Source: Corinectria fuckeliana (taxonomy: Eukaryota; Ascomycota; Sordariomycetes; Hypocreales; Nectriaceae). From it: a DNA stretch of 64,000 nt. Within the stretch, counting starts at the first letter, position 1. Each line of letters starts with the position of its first letter. This document shows, piece after piece, positions 11,151-22,560 of this stretch. The notes under the pieces were generated by a model. The model saw only the letters and a program-made list of their open reading frames with translations. It was not told where the DNA came from and made no database searches. A program made the translations under genes and the position numbers. The stretch is taken from assembly GCA_019137255.1 (NCBI GenBank), contig WPDH01000476.1:1-64000 (forward strand). The letters run 5' to 3'.

Positions 11151-12456
11151 GCGAAGAGGCGTTTATGTCAGCGCGCGAGAGGGTCAGTGCTAGTCAGGCG
11201 CAGCAAGCGTGATGGAATCAACAATGAAGAAGCTGAGCTGTCTTGAATTTGCACCCAATTTTGGCGTCGAGCTTCTGAGCCGGAGACATCAGCTGACGTC
11301 AGCGGTTGGTAGGAAGGTCCAGGCACACACCCCGCCACACGCTTGTAATTACCCACCAGAGCCACTCGGGAATTGATAGTACGCCAAGCATTGAATGTGC
11401 AAAGTACTTCGTAGTACCTCAACAGCGAAGGACATGTCAAACATGGCGATACTTGTAAGGATATAGATAAACTGAGATATGTTAATGAGGATGATCAGGT
11501 TTGGAGTTGTTCAGAGGGCACCTTGTTAACTAACTGCACGCCAAAAGTAAGGCACCTTACACGCAGGTATGTAGGTCGTATTGCGCAGTACTTATATGTC
11601 ATGGGACTCCCATCAACACACCTGCATTACCACGGCAGCCTGAATGTTAAGCTCGAAGTCTGAGGGGTTGTGCTAGTACATGATAGGTGATATCCAACTC
11701 AACATTGTATGGCGCTCTGTTTTGCCCTTATCTTAGGACACGAGGACGACCTCAACATCATTCACCGGTTGTCATCCACTTAATCTCAATTAAGCACATC
11801 CAGGTATCAGACCGATTCCCCCTCCAGCTATCAATGACTACTTTAAATCCTTGTTCTGGTCCTCAGACTTGACCTGAGTGTGAATGGCAGCGATGGTGGC
11901 ATTGTGGTCTCACACCGTAGATACTTGGGTACCAATGATGGTCACATGGATCTTTCATAAACCTATCAAGGTACTAGTAGGTACCTAAGGAAATGATGGC
12001 TCTGCCGCTCGCGGCCGCCAATGGCATGGGCAGGTCCATTAAGCACCAGCCTCCTTCCACTGTTGGGACCACACTCACCTCAGGCTGCCACCTAAAAAGG
12101 CTGCCAGCTGTGCGCCACTCCAACCTCTCCATCGCTTCTACACCATCAGATGAGTTGACCACACGCCCTCTAGCACGGCTTGGATTCCTGCCGCACTGGC
12201 TTCGCCTATCATCAGCACTGCATCCCGGTGTCTTTATTGCTCTGCTTGCTTCCTCTTCTTCCTACGTGCCAGCAAAGTCGTCACATCTGCCGCGCCGAGC
12301 TCCTTCTGAACCCAGCTTCTTCCCTTTCCAGTACGACGAGAGGGAAACTTCAAACCACCCATCCGCCTTTGTATCTCTTCTCGTCTTCAACAACGCCGGC
12401 ACCAAGCCCTCGTTTTCTTTTCTCCACGTTTTTTTATTCCCAATAAATATTGTGAG

Positions 12457-12613
12457 ATGGCGCCCGATCACGCGACAAGCAAGAAGCTGGCCGATGTTCT
12501 CAGCTCAGTTGAGAGTGGTAGCGTTAGCTACAACATGAGAGAACCTCGTCCTGTGATGACGAGGCGGAAGAAGTCTGGTTCAATGATGTGAACCACGCAC
12601 GAAGAAGTTTAAG
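12457..12613 (+). pseudogene. Broken first exon of an unidentified gene
   Basis: A long C/T-rich leader ends at ATG 12457, and the frame reads MAPDHATSKKLADVLSSVES. It runs to a TGA, but a one-base shift near 12550 opens another frame reading DDEAEEVWFNDVNHARRSL, which reaches a good GTAAGA donor at 12614. This looks like one exon with a single frameshift. I do not recognise the family, and no continuation exon was established. Confidence 0.35.
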
Positions 12614-13544
12614 GTAAGACATCCCTTCTCTTTCAACACCAAGCCCATACGAACTGTCCCTGCCTCGTCCATAATCCCCATCCTAGATAAGTATCACGGC
12701 AGTCGTATGTTAACTTTTGTTTGTGGTACAGGATGACAATTACCCAACACCTCCTATACGGCAACGCAGAAGGCCCCGAAGCCCCGAATCTAGAAGGTCA
12801 TGTTGTTGAAACTCTTTGAGTAAGAAAACTGTGAAGGGGATGGCTGAAGTCGGGGTCACCAAGTAGAGATGGCTCAACCAGCGAGTATGTTGTTTGGCTC
12901 GGGCATATTGCCCCTGGAGAGGCCGGGAGTGCTGTCTGTGACAAAGCTGCCCGGGAGAGGTCAAGAATCCTGGTCGTATCCGACGGCTGCGACAGGGAAA
13001 AGAGATGATCTGAGAAAGATTACGCTGCCGGCAGTTGCTGGGAATGCAGTCTGAATGGCCTGTCTTGAAGGACGTGTCAACAAGGAAGATGTCATGTGGC
13101 CTATGTTGGTCGAACATTGGAACGGAGAGGGCGCTTGTCCTTGTGGTTGATCACGACCTGTCGTGTGTGGAGGGGCGTGTTGGGAGCTGTTTTCCTCATC
13201 AACAACTAACCTAGCCAGGTGAGTGACCATACTTCCTCATCGATCATTCACTTCTCACACACTCACCCTCAGCTCAAGTACGCTCTTCATCTGGTACTAC
13301 TATCAACACCGAACAACTCGCCTCCGCGAATCGTCCGCACATCATCCATGTTAAGAGTCGCGCCAAAGGGATACCAAGGGGAGGATGGTGGCTAGACGAC
13401 ACAACACCAGTGGTAAGGTCACCGAAGCAAATCAATGGGGAGCGAGACTGACTAGTGTGGAATTACCAGAGAGAATCAATGAGCTTGGTGCAGTCTCACC
13501 TAGTTATGCTTGATGGCTTGTTTGGTCGACATCACTGCTCCCCC

Positions 13545-13770
13545 CAACCACCGCTGCCACTATCGCCGCCGGTCATGGCGAAGACATGGTAGAGGAGGAC
13601 TAGAGCCAAGAAGGACCGCGTTTGGGGCTTATCGCACTTGCGGTGCCACCGATAACTAGGTAGGTAGCTATAAAGACTACATAACAATTAGGACAAGATA
13701 TGGAGTCATAGAAATTACTCGAAACATTTCAATGCTTAACCCACGTAAGTATACTGTTGTTAAGGAAGAC
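13545..13770 (+). repeat. Diverged relative of the zinc-knuckle gene's 3' end
   Basis: The segment containing GAGGAGGACTAGAGCC and the following AAGGACCG(C)GTTTGGGG aligns with the stop-codon region of the gene at 169-881 (GGAGGACTAGGGCC, then AAAGGCCGTTTTGGGA). Further on, GTCATAGAAATTACT...CAATGCTTAACCCACGTAAG aligns with that gene's 3' flank (GTCATACAAATTGCTT...CAGTGCTTGACCTACGTAAG). The order and orientation are conserved. By eye identity is moderate, and the coding part upstream is not readable. Confidence 0.6.
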
Positions 13771-13779
13771 CCTATGAAC

Positions 13780-13925
13780 AAAGAATGAGTCTTGCCATTC
13801 AAGCTGCAAGCCCACTCCTCTCAACCATGTCACTTTCTTTACCACAGTTCTCATACCCTGATGCCCTGGTGTTCTGCCCTTGTTAATGGCTACTATTACT
13901 ACAGTTATAGTGTTTTTTTGACCGA
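13780..13925 (-). repeat. Dispersed repeat, copy 1 (second copy near 24.97-25.09 kb)
   Basis: The boxes CATTCAAGCTGCAAGCCCAC and CCTGATGCCCTG recur in the same order and nearly the same spacing (41 versus 47 bp) in the reverse complement of 24965-25095. Read on the minus strand, this copy contains GHQGMRTVV and VGLQLEWQDS; the other copy contains GHQGNMV and VGLQLECSDT. Conservation at protein level suggests both come from a mobile element or multicopy gene that I cannot name. Confidence 0.6.
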
Positions 13926-15769
13926 ACCTCAGGTGGAGGAAGTAACTTACGCCTGAGAGAATTCTCGTTCGACTAGGTGCATCATGGCTAGGCGCCGTGA
14001 TCAAGAGAGGTACAAAAAGCTCTCGACACCATCACAAATGCCATCCAGGCTAAGAAGGCGTTTAGACGCGTCATAACGCGAGAAAATTCACCACTTGAGC
14101 ATGTGATGGTTGAGTAATTGCGACCATAAGGTAACTGATAAAGGCATAGGTACTCCGGACCGGCAGTGCAGCATATTGACAAGGACTGTAACTTGTTCCA
14201 GTCAACTAGTGACATATTGTAATGCATGACGAGGCATGATCATAACCACTGTCGATATAGAGGGCCTACAGGTGAGGAGGTAAGGAAGAAACCGCATAAT
14301 GATGTGCTGATCGTTGGGGGTGACTCTGTTCCCCAACAAGGTGAGAAAACATCAACACGCCCTTAGCATCTTCCCGACAACGGATCCCTAGCCAACAAGC
14401 TATCGTCCTCGATGGAGCGTTCAAGAACCTCTACCGTCATTTACGCCTGCTCTCTCTACATATCGCAACGACATGCAGGCACTAGAATTGCCGGGTTATA
14501 GAATACGTCATCGACCTTGCTTCGAGCCTTCACAAGCATTGAGAATATCTTCGCTACTAGATCACCATGATCGCCACAACCAGCTATAGACTTTTCTCAA
14601 TCGAGCCTTACAGCCGCAAACAACGAAATCCTGGCGTTGGATCTAAAGGAGCACAACAAGGGCGTAGGGACAGAACCAAGCCAACAGTCGAGCACGAGAG
14701 TGGCCATCAGGCCCTTGAGTCAGTCATTTCCCCGGAGGGTCATATGTCAATCGAAGCTCTTGACATCCAGGTGAAGCCGGTCGTGTAATGCAGTCGGGTA
14801 CTTATTTACGTCGGGACACGCCGCTCTCGGATGAGAAAGCCGCCCCGGAATTGCAAATGGATCTGCTTCAGCGTTTAGAAGAACGCTGCTCATAGTGCCC
14901 AGTCAGGGCTGCAATATCACATCGTGACTGATGCGTCTGATACTGCGACCAGAGGAGCTGTTATTAGCATGGATAATATCCCAACAGGAGAGACGATCTT
15001 AGACTCGAACTCCGGTCAGTCACGAATCTTGATGTTGATTTAGGGAAACTAAATGATGTTAAACGATGCTACCCAATGTCCGAGAAAGATATACCAGCAA
15101 GGCCTCCAGGAATGGGAGTAGAGGACGATGCACTCTCCTCACCCGATTCCCAGGGCTCCTCCAGATCTATCTATGCCGGCTCCCTATCTAACCCCTCAAG
15201 ACAATCCTCTATCTCCGACGGCTGGCGAATGCCTTCGTCCAATGTTCATGATGAATGGACTTCGGTTGGGGAAGGTGGCCAAGTGGCCTCCGCTGGACAC
15301 CCAAGAGATGGTGATCCTCAGGACTGCCTGATTAATGTGAAGCGAATATCGGTGTTCTCCACGTTGATCAACCAAATCTTCAAAATGGGCCCGGGGGTTT
15401 GTCGGCACAGCCTAGGTAAGTAGGTTCCTTCTGGCCCTCCTGCATCTCGGCAACTTGTTCTCCAGGTGTCCGTCAAAGTCGCCGGCCGTGCGCTTCTCAC
15501 TAACCTTCCAGTGACAGTCTGTTCGGCTACTGGTATCCATGGACCTCGACCACTGGCACCGAATAGATTTGATGCTTCTTCTTTCTCGGGGGATCGGCCG
15601 CGTCCTAATTGACGGTCAGAAGATGGTGCCCGCTAATATTAAGCAAGTATCTACTTCGCCATCATTCAACGTATGCCGCAAGGGTTCAGGTTTATCTACC
15701 TCGGTTGATGAGCTTTCGATCATCTTGCCGACCACCAAGCCTACTCCGAAACCTCTCCATTCTCGGCGC

Positions 15770-16640
15770 CTTGGATACCGTCGAGCGTTGTCGTTCTTGC
15801 TGCGCTTGACGAGCCCACCTCCAACGAGACTCGCGTTCAAGGGAACTCGGAGTCGGCTCGCTTCTCTGCAGAAAGAACACTCATCTGGCCGACCGAGGCT
15901 GCCACGCTCGAGGCTGTACCACCGGACTCTGCCTCTACCTTTACGCTGGCGAAGATGAGGAAGTCCTGGATACTGACCTAAAGACAACGAGGTAGGCCGA
16001 CACAAAACCCTCTACTGTTGACCTCAGCAAGTGCCTTCCTTCTATATTGACCACGAAGTGCCTTGAGACTCCGAGATGAGCGTGCCGGTATCGTCACTAA
16101 CGATTGCTAACGGAGAATTCGCTGTCACCGACTTTAAGATTGGTGATAGAATTGTTGCGCCTCGCCTTAGTCAGGCGCTCAGCGTCTAATCGTACCTTGG
16201 CCCGAAATCCTGCTCCTTGGTGCTACAAGCTCCTTGACAGCGATGCCTCTGATCCTAGGTACTGCGTGTATGCGCGGTGGTACTGCGAGGACCTGCAAGG
16301 CGAGAGCGTCCTCGTCCACGCCTCTGCCGGTCGTGTTGGCAAGATCGCTGTCGATATCGCACAGCTCGCTGGGGCTCATGTCCTTGCCACCGTTGGCCCA
16401 CTCACCACCCCAGCTTTTGAAGGAACAGTATCATCTTTCCGAGAACCAAGTTTTTTTTCCGTCGTCTGATGCCTCGTTTTCCAAGGGCCTGAAGGCTGCT
16501 ACCAATAGAAAGGGAGTCGACATTATCCTGGACAGCTTGGATGGCTCTCCTCTTCAAGCTTATTAGGGCTGCGTCGCTCCTTTCGGTGCCGGCCCTGACT
16601 ACAATGACTTAGGTGCCAAATGAATCGATACTGGTTTTGT
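15770..16640 (+). pseudogene. Remnant of a highly reducing polyketide synthase (enoyl-reductase region)
   Basis: Plus-strand fragments in shifting frames match the linker and enoyl-reductase domain of fungal highly reducing polyketide synthases. From about 15774: VVVLAALDEPTSNETRV and SARFSAERTLIWPTE. From about 16076: DERAGIVTND, then AVTDFKIGDRIVAPRL. From about 16310: ESVLVHASAGRVGKIAVD and IAQLAGAHVLATVG, the NADPH-binding Rossmann segment with a degraded glycine motif. From about 16417: LKEQYHLSENQVFFPSSD and GVDIILDSLDGSPLQAY, followed by a stop where a Trp is expected, then GCVAPFGAG. Several frameshifts and stops exclude function. Upstream PKS domains and a following ketoreductase/ACP were not recognised. 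A free-standing zinc-type alcohol dehydrogenase is less likely because of the DASF..G and LDSLDG motifs. Confidence 0.75.
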
Positions 16641-17613
16641 CATTTGTTGGCTAGGTATAGATAGGGGTATGCAACTAAGATACGTGACTCTAGAGTGGTT
16701 TGTATTGTCTCAAACTGATCGGTCTGACGGGAGGCGATCTGGAAACAATTGGCACGGCCAGTCAAGCCTTTCAAGGAACTTTTGCCGTCTTATTTGGATT
16801 TCTTTAGAGGTGACGAATCCGAAGGGAAAGGATCGCCTGATGACAATGTGATCAACTGGTCGGAGATGCCCGTTCATCGGTGCTCCTCACGGGGAAGAAA
16901 TGATCACAGTGGCAAAATCACATTGCCTGCCCACGTTATGTATTGAATGAGGAGCTAATGAACTGGTGCAAAATAGCTTCTACCCCCCGCTTGGACTTTG
17001 CATTAATCGCAAGATATGTAAGTACGAATGAATTGCTTCCAGAACAGTATTTATCGCTGCCGAACTCATATCCCTTGTGTCGCCGGGTTCCTCCGGACTG
17101 ACATCTACTGATCACCATGTAGCATAACCCACCACGGGCGAGGCTAGGTACGGTATCAATTGAGACTACTATACCTTTGTAAGACGCAATCAAGGCCCGA
17201 CATCAGTTCGACATCTACATCTCGGCCAATGAATAAATACGTAGGCTGTTTAGATAATTCAAGATGACCATGGCTGACACTTCAAGATTCATGTTAAGAA
17301 GCTGAATTCGTGACCAGCTCCCCTCCACTTCCTAATTAAGCGTGAATTACCGCATCTGGCAACCACCACCCCTATGATTGGATCACCGCCCTGTTCCCAC
17401 CAAAAACTACAATCATTCATCGCTCGAGAGGATTTGTCACAATCTACCAAAGACGAGAAACATTATTCCTCTATTTCGGTCTTTTAGTCAAGTCTACCAG
17501 TAGCCAAAAACTGTGGTTCGTTCTGGTTAACGGGAGTGTCTGGAGAAACACGTGGTCGCTCGCCATCGTGTGGACATTCAACGCACGTCTTGTTGATCTT
17601 TACGACATAATTG

Positions 17614-18345
17614 TTATGTGACAGTCCACTCTTTCTTGCGACCTCGGAACGATCTCTTGATCGTCGGAAAATCGAAGATCTCTACACAGTCGAACGAGTA
17701 GAAGTCCTGCTTTCTCTTATTGGGCAGTGACTTCAACTCGGTTGAAGCTCCGTGTGCCGGATCGACCAACCGGTCATAGACATTTCTAGTCCGCGGTGTT
17801 CCGCAATCACAGCTGGCATGGTCAATGGCAGCCTTGCCCGACTTATCGGAGGTGCGCTTGTTTGTATACAACTCGTCACCAAACATTCTCTCAAGCTCAA
17901 TTACCCGATAGCTGTAAATCGGAGGGTTGTAGACAAAGTCTGGCCTGCTGACGCCAGAATTTACTTGGGGCTTGTATCATTAGATCTTATTGTACTCAAC
18001 GAGGCCGTATACGATCGGCGCCATACTCAAATGCTGGGGTTTTGTCAAGTAAAATTGAGCTAGCTTCCAAGTCGTCCAGTCTTGGTACCTTGTGGGAATA
18101 CGCCTGAGCGTGCGCGGGTCGCGCGGGTCCTACCAGAATGTCTGGTCAGAGTTCAGACAGGATTCTGGATCGTAGGCCCCGAAGCACTTCAGGGATACAA
18201 GAAACTGGCTGATCCACTTCAAATAGGCAGAGACTGGGCGTCGCGTCTCTGGCGTCCCGACTTCTAATGTGGACATGGAACTGCCTTCACACCACGTAAG
18301 TGGCATGCGGTCGCATAACGGAAACGTATCGCTGCTTCCCGACAA
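17614..18345 (-). pseudogene. Unidentified minus-strand pseudogene with three in-frame stops
   Basis: One minus frame stays protein-like for about 240 codons: RPVSAYLKWISQFLVSL, PESCLNSDQTFW, stop (18130-18132), DPRDPRTLRRIPTRYQDW, TTWKLAQFYLTKPQHLSMAP, IVYGLVEYN, two stops (17977-17982), then SRPDFVYNPPIYSYRVIELE and RMFGDELYTNKRTSDKSG. The frame ends near 17614. The density of Trp, Tyr and Phe and the absence of frame changes argue for an old coding exon inactivated by point mutations. The true start is uncertain; the coding-like part begins near 18280. I do not recognise the family. Confidence 0.5.
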
Positions 18346-19987
18346 GGAGTGTATTTGATTGTTGAAGTAACAGACATGAATTTATACAAGTTCCTTGTTG
18401 CATCACTTCCCGTCTCCGTCACCGGAGTCTCTCGTTGCCATCGCAGCCCGGGAAACGATGCCCGCCTCCGCGACCTTAGGGGGGGGGGGGCCGACAATGA
18501 TGACCTTGGGGTCATTGTAGGCACAGCCGCGCCTATTTCGGTACCTGTATGGCACTGTTGATCTGAAATCACCTCCAGCTTTCCGTGGGCCAATTTCTCG
18601 AACCCGAAGGAGTGGACTCGTTCTTGTGGGTATCAGCCTCTGGGCATGATGCTTCTAACTGGATGCTCTACGATGAAGTAGTATTGACGAGATGGTACCC
18701 CCAGAACCACCTGTGGTATATCGGTGTTAAGGTTGGTGCTGCCACTCCGTTGGGTGCCAAGCGATTGAAGACGTAGTAGTCCTGGAAACCTTTTCGCCAA
18801 GAACTCGCGAGATTTCGAGAGTCCAACTCGCATCCTCGCCGCGTATGCTGTGACGAGAGAAGGAATAATTCGGCGATTCTCAAGGTATGTGAAAAATGTG
18901 CCATGTTGCACACTGGCCGGATGCCTTATGGCTTGGATCCATTTCTGCGCTGGCTGCTCTACTTGTTGGTTCCCACGCGCTCCTGGATCTTTAACTGAAG
19001 TGGGTGTATGGTCACCAGCCCATTTATTGACGCTGGTGTTTTCATGAAGCAGAAAGAAGATAGTAGTTCCCGGGTCAAATATCCACTTGTTGTGACATTG
19101 TAGCACTATGCGTGGGCGTGACCTGGCAGACAAAGACCTGAGTAGAAATCCTATCTGGGGGCTGTACTACCGATGCGCAACCCCCAACTTCCATGGAAAA
19201 GTGAACAAATCTCATAGACCTCTCATGTTAGACAGAGTAAAAACTCGTAAAATGCACGTTACATTTTCCGTGGCCGTATTATTTTTGTCCGTCAGCATCC
19301 ATCGCAAAGCGGCCTCGCACGGGAGACGATGGACGTATTCAGAGTACGCATCTTCATAATGCAACACAGCCTCACTCACACGTGGATTGCCATTTTGCGA
19401 ACAGCCAGCCTAACAGTTCCAGAGGATGACCTCCGACATCCCTCCTCGTCGTTTCAACGAGTACCAGGTACCGCCTCACCCAATCTTACACCCTCTACTC
19501 CCAACACCGCCACTGTCCCGCGCCTCAGCCCTAAACTCAGCACCCCCGCGCGGGCTCTCGCACTGCACACGGACTTCTACGAAGTGAGCGGGCTTGAGCT
19601 TGAGGGGCGTGTGCCTGGATTGTCTTTTGGAGGTTCTAATATTATAGGCCAGTAAGAATGCCTGTCCGGCGACTCGGCGACTGGCTCCCTAGAGCCATCT
19701 GCGTACAGTGTGCGGCCGGCCAGCCACGCTCGTGGCTACATCTACTCAGGCTTCCCACCATACAAGGCAACCAGACGATCCCACAGTCTACAGTCCACAA
19801 TCCACAGAGGCCCCTGCAACTTGTTTGACTCGCCTTAACAGCCAGTTTCTTTCACTCATAGGGACTTTGGAACCTGGCTCTCCTGGAAACTGCCTGGCTT
19901 CACTCCCTCTCGTTACCTCACACCGAACGACAAACAACCTACCGACCATATGCTGATTACACCTGCCTACCAACCCAACCAGACCGA

Positions 19988-19996
19988 ATGCCATGA
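19988..19996 (+). promoter_or_regulatory. Minimal overlapping uORF (Met-Pro-stop) at the regulator's start codon
   Basis: ATGCCATGA places a two-codon uORF whose TGA overlaps the main ATG by two bases (main ATG 19993-19995, TGA 19994-19996). Such an arrangement could reduce or couple initiation at the main start. It is visible in the sequence; any regulatory effect is inferred. Confidence 0.45.
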
Positions 19997-22560
19997 CATC
20001 TAAGCATCCTTTGAGACGGTCCTGTGCCTTTTGCCGGGCAAGGAAGATCAAATGTTCCAACGAGGCCATCTGCGAGGCGTGTCGCAGGCAAGGTGCCGAC
20101 TGCATCTACGACTTTGAGCCGTCGCGCCCCAAGACCAGGAACCTCAGCCAGGACAGCTCCAAGCCGACCCTGTCTTTTTATCGCACCGGAGATGCGCCCA
20201 TAGGACACACTCGTCAGCAGTCCATTTCTGCCGGCTCTCCAAATGCCACTCCGCCGAGCACTGTGATGGAAGTCACGCCTGTACAGGGCGAGGCTGGCGA
20301 GAGTGTTGCCATGGCTCTTGAGCAGAGCTTCTTTGGAACCTTCTTCCAGGATACTGATGTGCAGTGGGGTAGTCAGTGGCAGAGACGTGTCGCGGCTTAC
20401 CATCCAACACTTCATGCCAGTCTGCATGATCGAACGTCCAGCCCCAAGAATGTCAGGTATACTGGGCTCCTGTCCCTCTTAACACACGACCTTGTTAGTC
20501 TCGTCACAGATCAATATGGATCCTTGGGCTGCCACCACGTCGAGCAAGGCGGTCCTCGATTCTTCTTGTCTGGCTTAGCCAGCGATGACACGCAGAACAT
20601 GTTCGACAACCCTCCTCTCGGCAGCAACCCCTTGGCAGGCTATGGCCAGCGACAGCAAACACAACTTATCGATGTCTGGTATTCGGTACACCCTCTGTCC
20701 TTCCTCGTCTCCAAGACACTGCTTTTGCGAGAACTACGCGATGGGACCCATGACGAGACCTTGCTGGCCACTATGCTAGCCGACGCCAACTTGAGCATCG
20801 GGGACGAGGTTTCCATTGCCCGTGGCCATATCCTTCTCCGGTGGGCCATTGCCCAGCTGCCCACGAGGTCTCTTCGGCCAAACCAAAAGCCCTTCTGCGG
20901 CGGCGGCAACACGTCTTCGGGAATATCCACAAGGATGGTTAGTGGCATTTCCACTGTACAGGCTCTCGTGTTGCTTGCGTGGAATGCGCTTTGCTCTTTT
21001 CAGCTGCGCCGGGCAATCTGCTACATCGGACTCGCTAGGAGGATGGCCTCGGAGATCAACGACCAGATATCAAGCACGTCTGCCCCCGTAACGTCCAGCC
21101 GCATCAATGGAGTCGACGTCTTCGATGTTGAAAAGGAAATCGTGGCCTACCTCTACTGGACAACATATTCACTAAACCTGTGGGCCTGCACCCAGATGGA
21201 TAACGGGCATTTTTCAGCATTACTGCCGACTTCTACAACATCGGTATGCCTCCCTGTGACAGAGGCGTCATCTTTCATGATCCAGCTAGACCTTGTCTCC
21301 GAGAACTTGAGCACCTTGCAGAAGCAGAAGAGCGTCATCAGGGAGATGTGGCCGCTGGCGCACATTGCTCGTATCGTCGCCTACATCTTCGCCCTGTCCC
21401 CCAAGGACTCAGACACGTCCGAATCGCCTACGATAAGCTTCTGGCAAGCAGCGCCGCTGCTTTTTCTGCAACAAGTACAACAAGAAAAGCCCTCTAGGGA
21501 TATTGCAAGCGTCTGTCGAGAGGTCAACAGGGTTCTTATGGAGAGCATCTACGTCTTCGATCGACAAGTCGCAGAGGTCTCTTCGCGGAGTTTCGTGCTT
21601 GTTGTCTATCACACCATGGCGATGCACTTCCTGTTTCCTGAACCTCGGCCCATGCAGCTAGAGGAGCCCATCACAGCTGACGTTGTTGAGCGGTTTTGCT
21701 CCTCGTCGGAGGATATCCTTCGGCTGTTTGCGTCCACCTCCGAACAGCCGCAGGACCTTTTTGGCCTCACGCCATCGCTCCGTGGCTCATTGCCTGACGC
21801 ATTCTGCATGGCCCTCGACGCCTGTGCTCGGGCCTTGATCTCCATTCATTCGAGGTTCAATCCCAACGACCCAGCCCTGATCCAGGTGTATGAGAGCAGG
21901 CTTCAGACGCTTGCCCGCGGCCTTTATGAGATAAGCCAGAATGACTTCCTCAACCAGGGTGCGTCCGTTCGCCTTATCAGGAAGAATCTGAAGAGTGGTG
22001 TGCGGATATTATGCTCCCCATCAGCCTCCACCTCTGAAGCGTCGTCTCCCGACAATGCTCGTATAGCATCCATGCCAGGTTCGCCTCAGCAAAGCCCTCG
22101 TGGCTTCCCTGCTTCGGGTCTGGACCGTCTGTCTACATTCTCCGGGGTTGGTATCGACTTATCATCGCCCTATGCCCTAGCTGGGGATACTTCGGCCATG
22201 CCCTCGACGATGCCATCGTCATCAAGATCCTCGACCGGGTCGTCCAACAACTCATCGTTTACGTCACTTGAAGAAGTTGGCAAGCTTCAGTGGCAGCCTG
22301 CTAATGTGCTACTCCATGGCGCCCTAGACCCCAATGCTCTGGGCGCTCCTACTGAAGAGCACATAAGCATTGCCGACCTGGTGGACTTACAAAGCTCATG
22401 GTGCTCTCAAATGCCTACAATGATGGACTTCGACATGGCTGGTCCCATTCCCGTTCAGTGTGGTCAGTGGGACTGGTCAGATCCGCACGCTGAAGCAGCT
22501 GCAGCTGGGCACGGCATCGATTCGGTCTACTACTACTTCGATCGGGTAAACGGCATGTAG
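19993..22560 (+). CDS. Zn2Cys6 fungal-specific transcription factor, single exon
   Basis: An 855 aa uninterrupted frame. The N-terminus holds a binuclear zinc cluster, CAFCRARKIKCSNEAICEAC then RRQGADC, at residues 11-37 with spacing C-X2-C-X6-C-X5-C-X2-C-X6-C. The middle region (about residues 200-560) has the helical look of the fungal_trans regulatory domain, including IDVWYSVHPLSFLVSKTLLL and EKEIVAYLYWTTYSLNLW. The C-terminal part is Ser-rich (SSSRSSTGSSNNSSFTSLEE) with acidic/aromatic residues near the end, a plausible activation region. Start chosen because ATG 19993 places the cluster at the extreme N-terminus, as usual. The target is unknown. The nearest gene is an MFS transporter pseudogene 3.2 kb downstream on the same strand, and the upstream side is the 8.9 kb graveyard with a polyketide synthase remnant, which allows but does not prove a secondary-metabolism link. 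Confidence 0.9.
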   Translation: MTSKHPLRRSCAFCRARKIKCSNEAICEACRRQGADCIYDFEPSRPKTRNLSQDSSKPTLSFYRTGDAPIGHTRQQSISAGSPNATPPSTVMEVTPVQGEAGESVAMALEQSFFGTFFQDTDVQWGSQWQRRVAAYHPTLHASLHDRTSSPKNVRYTGLLSLLTHDLVSLVTDQYGSLGCHHVEQGGPRFFLSGLASDDTQNMFDNPPLGSNPLAGYGQRQQTQLIDVWYSVHPLSFLVSKTLLLRELRDGTHDETLLATMLADANLSIGDEVSIARGHILLRWAIAQLPTRSLRPNQKPFCGGGNTSSGISTRMVSGISTVQALVLLAWNALCSFQLRRAICYIGLARRMASEINDQISSTSAPVTSSRINGVDVFDVEKEIVAYLYWTTYSLNLWACTQMDNGHFSALLPTSTTSVCLPVTEASSFMIQLDLVSENLSTLQKQKSVIREMWPLAHIARIVAYIFALSPKDSDTSESPTISFWQAAPLLFLQQVQQEKPSRDIASVCREVNRVLMESIYVFDRQVAEVSSRSFVLVVYHTMAMHFLFPEPRPMQLEEPITADVVERFCSSSEDILRLFASTSEQPQDLFGLTPSLRGSLPDAFCMALDACARALISIHSRFNPNDPALIQVYESRLQTLARGLYEISQNDFLNQGASVRLIRKNLKSGVRILCSPSASTSEASSPDNARIASMPGSPQQSPRGFPASGLDRLSTFSGVGIDLSSPYALAGDTSAMPSTMPSSSRSSTGSSNNSSFTSLEEVGKLQWQPANVLLHGALDPNALGAPTEEHISIADLVDLQSSWCSQMPTMMDFDMAGPIPVQCGQWDWSDPHAEAAAAGHGIDSVYYYFDRVNGM

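Larger units (their letters stand above)
11118..19992. other. 8.9 kb gene graveyard with pseudogenes and diverged repeats
   Basis: No intact gene was recognised. The interval holds a broken gene start at 12457, a relative of the zinc-knuckle gene's 3' end at about 13545-13770, a second repeat at about 13780-13925, a polyketide synthase remnant at about 15770-16640 and a minus-strand pseudogene at 17614-18345. A weak TDAS-type reading (IVTDASDTATRGAV) near 14920 could be a retroelement RNase H remnant, but this is not secure. Stretches between these hold only short open frames. Confidence 0.65.

Noticed and set aside
14905..15000. IVTDASDTATRGAV reading, reminiscent of retroelement RNase H
   Set aside because: One short motif only; no flanking reverse transcriptase, integrase or LTR could be read, so no mobile element is called.
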